Shown here: piece after piece, positions 1 to 7,273 of the stretch | How positions within the stretch are numbered: the first letter of the stretch is position 1 | Layout: every line of letters begins with the position of its first letter | Assembly (NCBI GenBank): GCA_035528065.1 | Contig: DATKZH010000094.1 | Span: 1 to 13,640, forward strand | Origin: DATKZH01 sp035528065 | GTDB taxonomy: Bacteria; Planctomycetota; Planctomycetia; Pirellulales; Thermoguttaceae | DNA: 13,640 nt | Direction: 5' to 3' | Translations under genes and position numbers: made by a program | Notes under the pieces: model-generated | What the model was told of the DNA's origin: nothing | The model's database searches: none | What the model saw: the letters and a program-made list of their open reading frames with translations, nothing else

Positions 1-80
1 TTCAACAGGCCGTGCAGGTGGAGCCAGCCCCGTTTGTCTCGCTCATCAAACCACAATCCCTCGGGGCTGGTTGAGTCAAG
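1..80. other. Window edge, no assignable gene
   Basis: These bases lie just beyond the stop codon of the glycosidase gene. Open frames run through them on both strands, but none resembles a known protein and all are cut by the window edge. I see no convincing terminator hairpin. It may be the end of the neighbouring gene or plain spacer. Confidence 0.4.
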
Positions 81-3000
81 TCAATACCCATATTCCAGCT
101 TGATCTCCGCGAGCAGCACTTGGTCGGCTCCCAGAACCACCGGTCCCTCCAGCTCGATGCGGACCTCGCTTCCCGACACGGCAAACGTCGATCGAGCGGG
201 TCCCTGGCCGACTCGCACGGCAACTTGCGTCGGCTGGCGGTCTTTCGGAAGTTGGAACACGAGCGACGCCACGCGAAGCGACCCGTATCGCACCTCGATC
301 CGTTCGGTCTGCGTGTCGTCTTCCCGACGCTGGCGGAACAGCCCCCAGCCTTCGGCGGACGTGAACAGCGACGCGTGGTCTTCCGGCTGCCAGACCGGCT
401 TGAAGCCGAGGTGCCCGGCCGGCCCGTCGTACACGAAGCCCTGCGAGGCCAGGAGCATCGACCAGACGCTCATCGCCCGGGCGTAGAACTTGCCACATTC
501 ATCGTCGCCGAACGGGTTGCCGCTGTAGCCCCAGGAGGCGCTCCGGCTGGGTGTGAGCCCTTCACGGAGTCGACCGTCGTAGCGGATCGCTACGGCACGA
601 CAGACCGCAAACCCCTCGCGCAGCAGGCCCGCCTGGACCATTGCCGCGGCGGCCGCGTATTCAAAGCCGGTCATCACTTCGTCGCCGTAGCGGATCACCT
701 TGGCGGGGCGCTCCTCGCCCTCGGGCCAGACGATCATCTGCATGCCGGGGTCTTCGTCGGCCGCGAATTTGCGCGGCAGTTGCGGCAAGCCTGCCATCTT
801 GCCGCGGAAGTTGTGCTTGAAGAGCGACCCCAATGCGGTCCGGACGTGATCCCGGGGATAGACCGACCCGAGGTCGAGTTGATGGGCCCACCACTGGCCG
901 AGCACCTGGTCGATGTGGCAGCCGGTTCCATAGTCCTCGTGCGGCGTCTCCTCGGGGATCTGGATGTAGTACTCGCCGCCAAAGAGCGTCGCGTCCTGCC
1001 GGTTGCTGCCCGACTCGCGGATGCGGGCATATCGCTGCGCCGGTTCCGGCTCGCTTTGCAGCACGGCCATCTTCTCCGCGGCGGCCAACGCAGCCAGGTA
1101 CATCGTGCCCAGCCAGGAGGAGCTGCCGCCGAGGGCCCCGTCGAGCGTGTTCCATTGGGCGCCGGCCGGCACGCCGTCCTCGTCCCGGTCCCAAGTCGCG
1201 ATCACGTAGTCCATCGCCCGCTTGGTGCTCGGCCAGTTCTCGTCGAGCCACTTGCCGTCAGGCGACATCAGGTGCTCTCGATACGAATTGAGCACGGCGC
1301 CGCACTGGCCGTCGAAAGCCGGGAACGACTTGGGCTGGCGGTGGGGGATCGCGCCGTCGGGCGACTGGAACTGGAACTCCTGGGCACGCATCTGTTTGGC
1401 GATCGAGGGAAACAGGCGTGCGTGGGCCTGGGCATAGTGCCACACGTGATTGCAGTTGCCGGCACAGCAGCCCGTCTCCGGACAACACCCCTCCCAGCCG
1501 CCGAAGTAGCCGTCCCGGGTCCAGAAGCAGGTCCGGCTCCGCAGGATCGCCACTTGGGAGCTGATCCGGTCCAACAGCCAGCGCGGCAGGTTCGAGGCGT
1601 AGAGCGTGTCGTGATAGAGCCGCGTCTTACGCGTCAGCTCGTCGAGATTGGCCTGCACGTCTCGGGCGACCGCCAACGCGTCGGGCCAGAAACTCGAGTA
1701 CATGTTGCCCTCGCCACCCCAGGCGCCGTTGCCGTGTCGACCGGTGGGAAAGTGCCAGGCGAGGACGAACGGCACCATGCGACGCTCGGCCGGTTGCAGA
1801 GGAAAGCTGACCGCCAGCGCTCCATCGAGTGTCTCGCCGGCGGGAGAAGGCCCCGCGTGCTCCGGCCCGGAAAGCGAGCCCCCGGCAGCGAAACCGGCGG
1901 CCAGCTCGTCGAGGCTCTCCCAAGACGCAGCGGCCGTGGTCGGCTCGGCGGCGGCCATGAGCACCATGTCGCCCGAGCCGGGGGCATCGGCAGGCTTGTT
2001 CGACGTCATCTGCAACAGGGCTGCACCCGGATCACGCAAGACTCGGATCTGGTTGCCGCCGTAGCCGGGGTAGGCGCGACCGTCGATCGGGTTGTCGCCG
2101 AGGTAGCCGGCGGCGTTCTGCTGGGTCGCGAGAAGGGCGACTTCCACGGGCTGGTCCGTGGGGTTCTCGACCGAGAGGTTGAAAACCGCGCAAGGCATCG
2201 CCGAGCTTCGCGCGTCCAAAGGCACGAGCGGATTGAACGTCTCCATGCTGACCTTGACGCCGAGTTCACCGTCCTCGAACTCGTACCACCCGAACGGATA
2301 CTCGCCGCGAAAGCTGAGGCTCTTCATCGCGGGGAACGGGCCGACGGGCGTCGTTTGCAGCGCGCGTACGACGGGCTCGTCCTTTCCCTTCTTCACACGA
2401 ACTGCAAAGAAGCTGTGCGGCACCAGTGCGTGCTTGTGGTTGTTGAAGATTTGCCAGACGTGCCGCTCGCCTTGGCCGTTGATCTGGATGCAGCCCGTGC
2501 CGATGCCGCCCAGCGGCAGGCTGACCGCTCCCAGGTGCTCGTCGCGGTAGACGAACGGCTCGCCCCGGGCGAAGAGCGCCGGGTCGGCCATCAGCTCGGC
2601 ACGCCGCTCTTCCCGCTCGGCCGCCTGCTCGACGTGGAGTTGTTGCACGCGTCGGAGGCGTGCTTCCCTCGCCCGGGCAAGCTCGCCGCGGCGCTCGCCC
2701 CAGCCCATGGCGTCGGCGTGCGCTTCGATCTCGCACTCACATAGCGCCCGGCGGTAGATCGCCACCTCGTTGACCCAGCAGTCCAGCAGCTCGCGGCCCG
2801 CGGGCTGGGAGGAGCCGATGGAAAGCGGGCGCCCGACCTGCTCGAAGTTGACCGAGTCCTGAACGCCCTCCAACTCGCAAGGCACGCCGTCGACGAAGAG
2901 CTGCATCTGCGGCCCTTTGCAGGTGACCACCAGGTAATACCATTGGCCTCGCTCGAGCGGCCCCTCGCCCACCGGGTACCGCATCACCCTCCGCCCGTTC

Positions 3001-3455
3001 CAGACGGCCAGACAGGAGTAATCGCCCCAAATATGGACGCTGAACCGCGTGAGGCGGTGATCGCCGTCGGCCCGCTTGGCGATGACGCACGGGTTGTAGC
3101 CGAGGCCGGGCTGGAACGTCGGCTTGAACCAGAGCTCGACGGTGGTTTCTTCCAGGTCCAAGTGTGGCGTGTCGCCCATGGTCACGTAGCGACCGTCTTC
3201 CAGCACGAGGGCCTTGCCGCCGCCGGGCCCCTCGCCGAACTGCGGCTCGCCCCCCTTGGGTTGGCCGTGGGCCGTGCCTTCGGCGTCGCGCAAGTCCCCC
3301 TCGAACCGCCAGTACCCGACCAGACCCAACTCGGCCGAGACCAGCGCGGCGTACTCCTCCACGGCCGGCTGGGCAGAGTATGAGTTCGGCGACGTCGCCA
3401 TGCAGCATAAAAGTGCCGGCATCGCCGCCACGGCACAGAGAGAACGGTGGTCCAT
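81..3455 (-). CDS. Secreted LamG-domain glycoside hydrolase family 116 (DUF608-type) protein
   Basis: Predicted exported beta-glycosidase of the GBA2/GH116 group; known members cleave beta-glucosides, beta-xylosides or glucosylceramide. The actual substrate cannot be read from sequence. From the ATG at 3455 the protein has 1124 residues: a hydrophobic signal peptide (about 1-29, ending near NSYSAQ), a concanavalin-like LamG domain (about 34-236), a charged Arg/Glu-rich linker (about 250-290), a GBA2_N-type beta domain (about 308-606, opening with GAVSLPLGGIGTG) and the GH116 catalytic (alpha/alpha)6 barrel (about 616-1016, with CNHVWHYAQ). By comparison with human GBA2 (E527, D677), Glu655 in GGWEG is the likely nucleophile and Asp849 in HIDQVLGQW the acid/base. 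Five Cys (657, 658, 663, 664, 668) follow the nucleophile. An upstream in-frame ATG at 3557 exists, but the 3455 start has a GGGAG Shine-Dalgarno site and puts the signal peptide at the N terminus. Family call firm, substrate open. Confidence 0.88.
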   Translation of the reverse strand: MDHRSLCAVAAMPALLCCMATSPNSYSAQPAVEEYAALVSAELGLVGYWRFEGDLRDAEGTAHGQPKGGEPQFGEGPGGGKALVLEDGRYVTMGDTPHLDLEETTVELWFKPTFQPGLGYNPCVIAKRADGDHRLTRFSVHIWGDYSCLAVWNGRRVMRYPVGEGPLERGQWYYLVVTCKGPQMQLFVDGVPCELEGVQDSVNFEQVGRPLSIGSSQPAGRELLDCWVNEVAIYRRALCECEIEAHADAMGWGERRGELARAREARLRRVQQLHVEQAAEREERRAELMADPALFARGEPFVYRDEHLGAVSLPLGGIGTGCIQINGQGERHVWQIFNNHKHALVPHSFFAVRVKKGKDEPVVRALQTTPVGPFPAMKSLSFRGEYPFGWYEFEDGELGVKVSMETFNPLVPLDARSSAMPCAVFNLSVENPTDQPVEVALLATQQNAAGYLGDNPIDGRAYPGYGGNQIRVLRDPGAALLQMTSNKPADAPGSGDMVLMAAAEPTTAAASWESLDELAAGFAAGGSLSGPEHAGPSPAGETLDGALAVSFPLQPAERRMVPFVLAWHFPTGRHGNGAWGGEGNMYSSFWPDALAVARDVQANLDELTRKTRLYHDTLYASNLPRWLLDRISSQVAILRSRTCFWTRDGYFGGWEGCCPETGCCAGNCNHVWHYAQAHARLFPSIAKQMRAQEFQFQSPDGAIPHRQPKSFPAFDGQCGAVLNSYREHLMSPDGKWLDENWPSTKRAMDYVIATWDRDEDGVPAGAQWNTLDGALGGSSSWLGTMYLAALAAAEKMAVLQSEPEPAQRYARIRESGSNRQDATLFGGEYYIQIPEETPHEDYGTGCHIDQVLGQWWAHQLDLGSVYPRDHVRTALGSLFKHNFRGKMAGLPQLPRKFAADEDPGMQMIVWPEGEERPAKVIRYGDEVMTGFEYAAAAAMVQAGLLREGFAVCRAVAIRYDGRLREGLTPSRSASWGYSGNPFGDDECGKFYARAMSVWSMLLASQGFVYDGPAGHLGFKPVWQPEDHASLFTSAEGWGLFRQRREDDTQTERIEVRYGSLRVASLVFQLPKDRQPTQVAVRVGQGPARSTFAVSGSEVRIELEGPVVLGADQVLLAEIKLEYGY

Positions 3456-3962
3456 GGTGATCGTCTCCCGGTAGTCGGTGTTCGCGTGGCCTCCAGTGCC
3501 GCCATTGTAGGACAGGCGTAAGACCGACACCAGCAAGAGAGCCGAGCGGAGCGTCACGGCCCTCTTGACGGGGCACCCCCGGCGGCCAGGTCGCGTCCGG
3601 CAGCATCCATGGGAAGCGAGGCTTGGGGCCCGTCAACGGCTCGCAGTGCTTGACAGGCCCGATCCGTTTCGTCATGGTCGTGCATATCCGGCGGCGACCT
3701 GGGACAACGTTTCCAGGCGTTCGCAAACCTTGCCTCTTGCGCCCGAGGGGAAGCTGCCCCTTTTGTGCGAGGCGCCGGTCCGCCGAGGAGACAACGGAGT
3801 GGCGTTCGAGGCACGGATGCCTCCGTTTGTTGAGCATGGACGCCATCGGCCGGCGTGCCGTCGGCCGCGGAGCCGGATTGCCTGCAAAGGACGTAGCGCA
3901 GGCTTCGCGCCTGTGGAACGGATTGGCCAGGGGCAAGTTTCCCGTGCTGCTCGAGGCGCCCC
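3456..3962. other. Divergent intergenic spacer with three small hairpins
   Basis: About 500 bases separate the divergent glycosidase and permease genes. Open frames here are shadows with no family resemblance. Minus-strand TACAAT at 3504-3509 is a candidate -10 for the glycosidase, though a good -35 is not obvious. On the plus strand a perfect TTGACA at 3650-3655 has only a poor -10 (CATGGT, 3673-3678) at 17 bases, so a permease promoter is uncertain. Three short perfect hairpins are spread over the right half: AGGGG/CCCCT at 3746-3761 followed by TTT, GAGGCA/TGCCTC at 3808-3823, and CAGGC/GCCTG at 3899-3913. They look like dispersed intergenic repeat units rather than a terminator for any gene present. 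Confidence 0.5.
3465..3469 (-). promoter_or_regulatory. Ribosome binding site that decides the glycosidase start
   Basis: GGGAG on the minus strand lies 9 bases before the ATG at 3453-3455. The protein from that ATG begins with a signal peptide. The upstream alternative ATG (3557) would bury the signal peptide behind 34 residues and would start upstream of the candidate -10 box TACAAT at 3504-3509. Confidence 0.6.
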
Positions 3963-5672
3963 ATGAACGCTGCCGTTGCCATCGCCCCCCTGCTGGTCGT
4001 TTTTTTCCTGCTGGTCTTCTGGCGCTGGCCCGCCAAGAGGACGATGCCCGTGGCCTTCGCGCTGACGGCCGTGTTGGCCTACTTCTATTGGAAGGTCTCG
4101 GCCGGCCGGATCGCGGCCGCTTCGGTCGAGGGGCTGGTAATCGCGGGGACGCTTCTCTACATCGTATGGGGCGCGCTGTTGTTGCTGTTCGTGCTGAAGC
4201 ACTCGGGGGCCGTGGAGGCGATCCGCAACGGCTTCTGCAACATCTCCCCGGATCGGCGGATTCAGGCGATCATCGTCGCCTGGACGTTCGGGGCGTTCAT
4301 CGAGGGGGCGGCCGGGTTCGGCACGCCCGCGGCGGTCGCGGGGCCGCTGTTGGTCATTCTCGGATTCCCCCCGATGGCCGCGGTCGTCTGCGCGCTGACG
4401 ATCCAGAGCACGCCGGTTTCTTTCGGCGCGGTGGGGACGCCGATCCTGGTCGGCGTGAACAAAGGGCTGGCCGACCAGTCGTTGGTCAACGACTTCATCA
4501 GCCAGCATGCCGGGATGTTCGCGACCGGAACGACCATGGAGCCTTACGACCAGATGCTCCGCATGATCGGCGCCCGAGTGGCGATCGTGCACGGGATCAT
4601 CGGCACGCTGATCCCGCTGTTCGTGGTCTGTCTCTTGACGCGGTTCTTCGGCACGAACCGATCGTGGCGCGAGGGCCTGGCCGTGTGGAAGTTCGCCCTG
4701 TTCGCCGGGTTTGCGTTCACCGTGCCGTACGTGCTGTTCGGCGTGTTCCTCGGGCCGGAGTTCCCGTCGCTACTCGGCGGACTGTTGGCGTTGGCTTTGG
4801 TCGTCACGGCGGCCAAGGCTGGCTGGTTCCAGCCTCGCGAGGTCTGGGACTTTCCTCCCGAGAGTTCCTGGGATCCCGAATGGCGAAGCAGCTTCCCGCC
4901 GCGGGACGACGAGCCCGAGCCCAAGCACATCTCGCTCTGGGCGGCGTGGATTCCGTACGTGCTGGTCGGCGTGTTACTGGTGGCGGCCAGGACGGTCGGG
5001 CCGTTGCGCGAGGCGATCGGCCTGGCAAAACTGGATCTGAAAATCCTCGATACGGGGACTGCCGAGACGACCATCCGCCAGAGCGTCAACGTCCTGGCCC
5101 TGCCCGGCACCACGTTTCTCGTGGCGGCGCTGGCGTGTCTGCCCCTGCACCGGATGAGCTTTCGCGGGTTCAGGGCGGCGATGGGTGAGGCGAACCGAGC
5201 CACGTGCGCTGCCGCCGTGGCGATCGTGTTCGCCGTGCCCGCCGTGCGGATCTTCATCCAGTCGAACGTCAACGCCGCCGAGCTGGCGAGCATGCCCCGG
5301 GAGTTGGCCGAAGCGGTGGCCTACCTGGCGGGCGATGCCTGGCCGGCTTTCTCCGCGGTGATCGGGGCGATGGGCGCGTTCGTGGCCGGCAGCAACACGA
5401 TCAGCAACATGACGTTCTCGCTCTTCCAGTTCGACGTCGCCCAGCGCCTCGGCCTGGCGCCGCTCTTCGTCGTGGCGCTTCAGGCCGTGGGCGGAGCCGC
5501 CGGCAACATGATCTGCGTGCACAACGTGGTGGCCGCCTCGGCCACCGTCGGACTCCTCGGCCGCGAAGGGTCCCTGATCCGCAAAACGCTGATCCCCACG
5601 GCGTACTACCTGTTTGCGGCAGGCGTGATCGGCTGTGTCTATCTGCTGGTCCTCTCCGGCGGCGTTCGCTAG
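3963..5672 (+). CDS. lctP: L-lactate/glycolate permease, LctP family
   Basis: Polytopic inner-membrane symporter predicted to import L-lactate, and probably glycolate, with protons. The 569-residue product is close to the roughly 550 residues of E. coli LldP. It is strongly hydrophobic throughout, with membrane segments from residue 4 (NAAVAIAPLLVVFFLLVF) to the C terminus (YYLFAAGVIGCVYLLVLS). Family signatures are EGAAGFGTPAAV (114-125), the following TIQSTPVSFGAVGTP stretch (146-160), and GAFVAGSNTISNMTFSLFQ near residue 471. A charged hydrophilic loop lies at about 290-322. The ATG is preceded by GAGG at a 6-base distance. No lactate dehydrogenase or LldR-type regulator is adjacent, so the substrate rests on family membership alone. 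The last 41 codons plus the stop recur as a relic at 6378-6500. Confidence 0.92.
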   Translation: MNAAVAIAPLLVVFFLLVFWRWPAKRTMPVAFALTAVLAYFYWKVSAGRIAAASVEGLVIAGTLLYIVWGALLLLFVLKHSGAVEAIRNGFCNISPDRRIQAIIVAWTFGAFIEGAAGFGTPAAVAGPLLVILGFPPMAAVVCALTIQSTPVSFGAVGTPILVGVNKGLADQSLVNDFISQHAGMFATGTTMEPYDQMLRMIGARVAIVHGIIGTLIPLFVVCLLTRFFGTNRSWREGLAVWKFALFAGFAFTVPYVLFGVFLGPEFPSLLGGLLALALVVTAAKAGWFQPREVWDFPPESSWDPEWRSSFPPRDDEPEPKHISLWAAWIPYVLVGVLLVAARTVGPLREAIGLAKLDLKILDTGTAETTIRQSVNVLALPGTTFLVAALACLPLHRMSFRGFRAAMGEANRATCAAAVAIVFAVPAVRIFIQSNVNAAELASMPRELAEAVAYLAGDAWPAFSAVIGAMGAFVAGSNTISNMTFSLFQFDVAQRLGLAPLFVVALQAVGGAAGNMICVHNVVAASATVGLLGREGSLIRKTLIPTAYYLFAAGVIGCVYLLVLSGGVR

Positions 5673-5744
5673 TGCCAATCGGCCGAGTAGATCGACGACG
5701 CGACTCGGGCCCTGGCCTTCGGCCGGTCCGCAGATGCCGTTTGA

Positions 5745-5773
5745 TTGCGGGAGATCCCCTTTCGGGGTATAAT
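5745..5773 (+). promoter_or_regulatory. Candidate promoter of hicAB with palindromic spacer
   Basis: A perfect consensus -10 TATAAT (5768-5773) stands 17 bases after TTGCGG (5745-5750), a weak -35. Two small overlapping palindromes occupy this stretch: GGGA-ga-TCCC (5749-5758, starting inside the -35 box) and CCCC-tttc-GGGG (5756-5767). A repressor bound there would cover the promoter, as in autoregulated toxin-antitoxin operons. The -10 is clear; the operator role is inference. Confidence 0.5.
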
Positions 5774-5830
5774 TCGTGCAATCAGGATCCGCGACGCATA
5801 GAAGGCGTTCTGCACACGGACTGACAAGAA

Positions 5831-6028
5831 ATGCCACGGAAAATCCGAGACCTCATCCGCGACTTGACGAAGGCCGGCTTCGTCGAACGAGGCAGCAAGG
5901 GAAGTCACGGGAACTTCGTACATCCGAACGTGAGTAAGCCGGTGACGGTCTCCGGAAACGCCAACGACGACGCAAGACACTACCAAGAGAAGGCCGTCCA
6001 ACTGGCCATCGAGGAGGCCCAAGCGTGA
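5831..6028 (+). CDS. hicA: HicA-family toxin (mRNA interferase)
   Basis: 65-residue protein of the HicA/YcfA group, small dsRBD-fold toxins that cleave mRNA and stop translation unless held by HicB. Visible features are the basic N-terminal helix (MPRKIRDLIRDLTKAGF, 1-17), the catalytic-site motif KGSHGNF (about residues 23-29) with the His expected to be essential, the strand KPVTVSG, and the C-terminal helix YQEKAVQLAIEEA. The length is normal. Its stop overlaps the GTG start of hicB by four bases (GTGA, 6025-6028), so the two are translationally coupled in the usual toxin-first order. No strong Shine-Dalgarno site precedes its ATG, which would fit low toxin translation. Confidence 0.85.
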   Translation: MPRKIRDLIRDLTKAGFVERGSKGSHGNFVHPNVSKPVTVSGNANDDARHYQEKAVQLAIEEAQA

Positions 6029-6264
6029 AACAGGCAGATCGATACGTCAAGCTCGTCGAGTGGTCCGATCAGGACCAGTGTTTCATCGGTAGTTGTCCGG
6101 AGCTTCTCTACGGGGGATGTCACGGAGAGGACCCGCGTGCCGTCTTTGATGAGCTGTGCGAAATTGTCGAGGAAACCGTAGAGCTGTACCAGCAGGACGG
6201 CAAGCCGCTTCCTCCCGCGCTTTCCGGCAAGGAATTCGTGAACGCCATGCAGAGGACCGCCTGA
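6025..6264 (+). CDS. hicB: HicB-family antitoxin, short form
   Basis: 79-residue protein starting with GTG and overlapping hicA by four bases. It shows the HicB partial RNase-H-like fold: YVKLVEWSDQDQCFIGSCPEL (about 7-27), then GGCHGEDPRAVFDELCEIVEETVELY and the KPLPP turn that usually ends this domain. It should bind and neutralise HicA. Longer HicB proteins carry a C-terminal ribbon-helix-helix or helix-turn-helix for operator binding; only about 16 residues follow KPLPP here, so no DNA-binding domain is evident. It may have been lost, or another protein may regulate the operon. Assignment rests on both sequence and the coupled hicA. Confidence 0.8.
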   Translation: MKQADRYVKLVEWSDQDQCFIGSCPELLYGGCHGEDPRAVFDELCEIVEETVELYQQDGKPLPPALSGKEFVNAMQRTA

Positions 6265-6377
6265 CGATTCACGCCTGTCGCGCCGGGGAATCGGCCGACG
6301 GCTGACTTCCGTCGTCGGGCACGCACCCGATCTCGTGACTTGTTGGCTATTTCGCCTACGGCTCCCGCGGCCGCGTC

Positions 6378-6500
6378 GGCCTGCTCGGCCGCGAAGGGAC
6401 CCTGATCCGCAAAACGCTGATCCCCACGGCGTACTACCTGTTTGCGGCCGGCGTGATCGGCTGCGTGTATCTGCTCGTGCTCTCCGGTGGAATTCGATAG
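6378..6500 (+). pseudogene. Relic: 3' end of a second lactate permease gene
   Basis: In one frame this stretch reads GLLGREGTLIRKTLIPTAYY and continues through LFAAGVIGCVYLLVLSGGIR to a TAG stop, matching residues 530-569 of the intact permease. Counting from the preceding GTC codon (6375-6500 against 5547-5672), I count 12 differences in 126 bases (about 90% identity). Ten are silent third-position changes and two give conservative swaps (Ser/Thr, Val/Ile), so the source copy diverged while still under selection. Upstream similarity is at most a short patch near 6366 (GCGGCCGCGTCGGCC against GTGGCCGCCTCGGCC of lctP), which would need a 10-base deletion and a frame shift. There is no start codon and no membrane protein 5' part. 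Confidence 0.85.
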
Positions 6501-6629
6501 CCGACCCGGCGTGGCGAACGTTGTCGTCCACGTCCCGAAGGCCGACCTGAAGAGGTCCGGACGACTGTGGGGTTTCGGCCGGCATAACGGGCCGCTACAG
6601 CGCCGGAGCTTCCGCTTGTCCGCCGCGTG

Positions 6630-6638
6630 TGATAGAAT
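6630..6638 (+). promoter_or_regulatory. Candidate extended -10 promoter for the antitoxin/DUF433 pair
   Basis: TGaTAGAAT combines a TGn extension with a five-of-six -10 box, 34 bases before the next ATG. The hexamer 17 bases upstream (TTCCGC, 6610-6615) is a poor -35, which the TGn extension could offset. Confidence 0.35.
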
Positions 6639-6671
6639 ACAGGGAAAGCCCGTGGCCGTGGGAGACAGACA

Positions 6672-6896
6672 ATGTCCCAATCGTTTTCTGAATCGGACAT
6701 CGACCAACTCAGCGTTTCCCAGCGTCTCGAGCTGATCTCGTTGCTCTGGGACAGCATCCCGGATTCACAGGAAGCGTTGCCGATCCCCGAGTGGCACCGA
6801 GAAGAGTTGGAGCGACGGCTGGCGGCCGCGGACGCGAGTCCGGAGTCGGCACTCCCTTGGGAGCAGGTCCGGAGTCGCCTGCGGGGAAGGCAATGA
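6672..6896 (+). CDS. Addiction module antitoxin-like protein (Unstab_antitox family)
   Basis: 74-residue protein matching the 'putative addiction module component' family (TIGR02574/PF09720). The marks are LSVSQRLELISLLWDSI (about 13-29), PIPEWHREELERRLAAADAS in the middle, and the closing ALPWEQVRSRLRG. Members are unstable antitoxins normally followed immediately by a RelE/ParE-type toxin. Here the following gene, overlapping by ATGA (6893-6896), is instead a DUF433 protein, so no cognate toxin is present. A GGGAGA Shine-Dalgarno site (6660-6665) lies 6 bases before the ATG. Family call good; function in this setting open. Confidence 0.8.
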   Translation: MSQSFSESDIDQLSVSQRLELISLLWDSIPDSQEALPIPEWHREELERRLAAADASPESALPWEQVRSRLRGRQ

Positions 6897-7273
6897 GCCT
6901 GCCGATCGTTCTGAGGCCGGAAGCGCAATTGGAGAACTGTACCGTGGCTTTCACCGCCCAAGCCGAAGCGCCCCCGCTTCGTGAAGACGGCAGCGGCGCT
7001 CTGCGCGTCGGCGAGTCGCGCGTTTTGCTGGAACTGGTCATCCGGGCGTTCCAGGACGGCGCGACCCCGGAGACGATCGTCGAGCGGTACGCGACGCTCG
7101 CGCTGCCCGACGTATACGCCGTCATTGCTTACTACTTGCGGCATCGGGGCGAAATCGAGGAGTACTTGGCCCGACGCGAGCAGAAGGCCGAAGAAGTCGC
7201 GCAACGGATCGAAAACCAGCAGGGCGACTTGAGCGAAATCCGCGCTCGCCTGCTCGCCCGGCGACAGGCGTGA
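6893..7273 (+). CDS. DUF433 domain protein, probable antitoxin-like
   Basis: 126-residue protein with the DUF433 (PF04255) helix-turn-helix-like core: LRVGESRVLLELVIRAF, then DGATPETIVERYATLALPDV and YAVIAYYLRH (about residues 36-83). A charged helix rich in Glu, Arg and Gln follows (EEYLARREQKAEEVAQRIEN) and could form a coiled coil. Such proteins often sit just before a PIN-like DUF5615 gene and are thought to be antitoxins. The frame is open upstream to 6791, but the ATG at 6893 overlaps the previous stop by four bases (ATGA) and begins where family similarity begins, so I chose it. After the stop only a six-codon frame (GTG at 7270, TGA ending at 7290) is coupled; no DUF5615 gene is seen, so the partner appears missing. 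Confidence 0.75.
   Translation: MSLPIVLRPEAQLENCTVAFTAQAEAPPLREDGSGALRVGESRVLLELVIRAFQDGATPETIVERYATLALPDVYAVIAYYLRHRGEIEEYLARREQKAEEVAQRIENQQGDLSEIRARLLARRQA

Larger units (their letters stand above)
6265..6671. other. Spacer between toxin-antitoxin genes, containing the lctP relic
   Basis: About 400 bases lie between hicB and the next small gene. The middle (6378-6500) is the relic described separately. I recognise nothing coding in 6265-6365 or 6501-6629. The ten bases AATCGGCCGA at 6289-6298 also occur just after the lctP stop (5677-5686), which may be chance or a trace of the same duplication. The right end carries a candidate promoter (6630-6638). Confidence 0.55.

Noticed and set aside
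120..2744. An 874-codon open frame on the plus strand opposite the glycosidase gene
   Set aside because: It has no recognisable domain and is an antisense shadow of a GC-rich gene whose third-position bias suppresses stops. The minus-strand frame has clear GH116 motifs.
3456..3557. Upstream ATG at 3557 as start of the glycosidase
   Set aside because: It would put 34 extra residues before the signal peptide, and the ATG at 3455 has the better-placed ribosome site.
3623..5188. A 521-codon plus-strand frame overlapping the permease gene
   Set aside because: It is Arg/Gly-rich with no family features and mostly lies out of frame within lctP, which is unmistakable.
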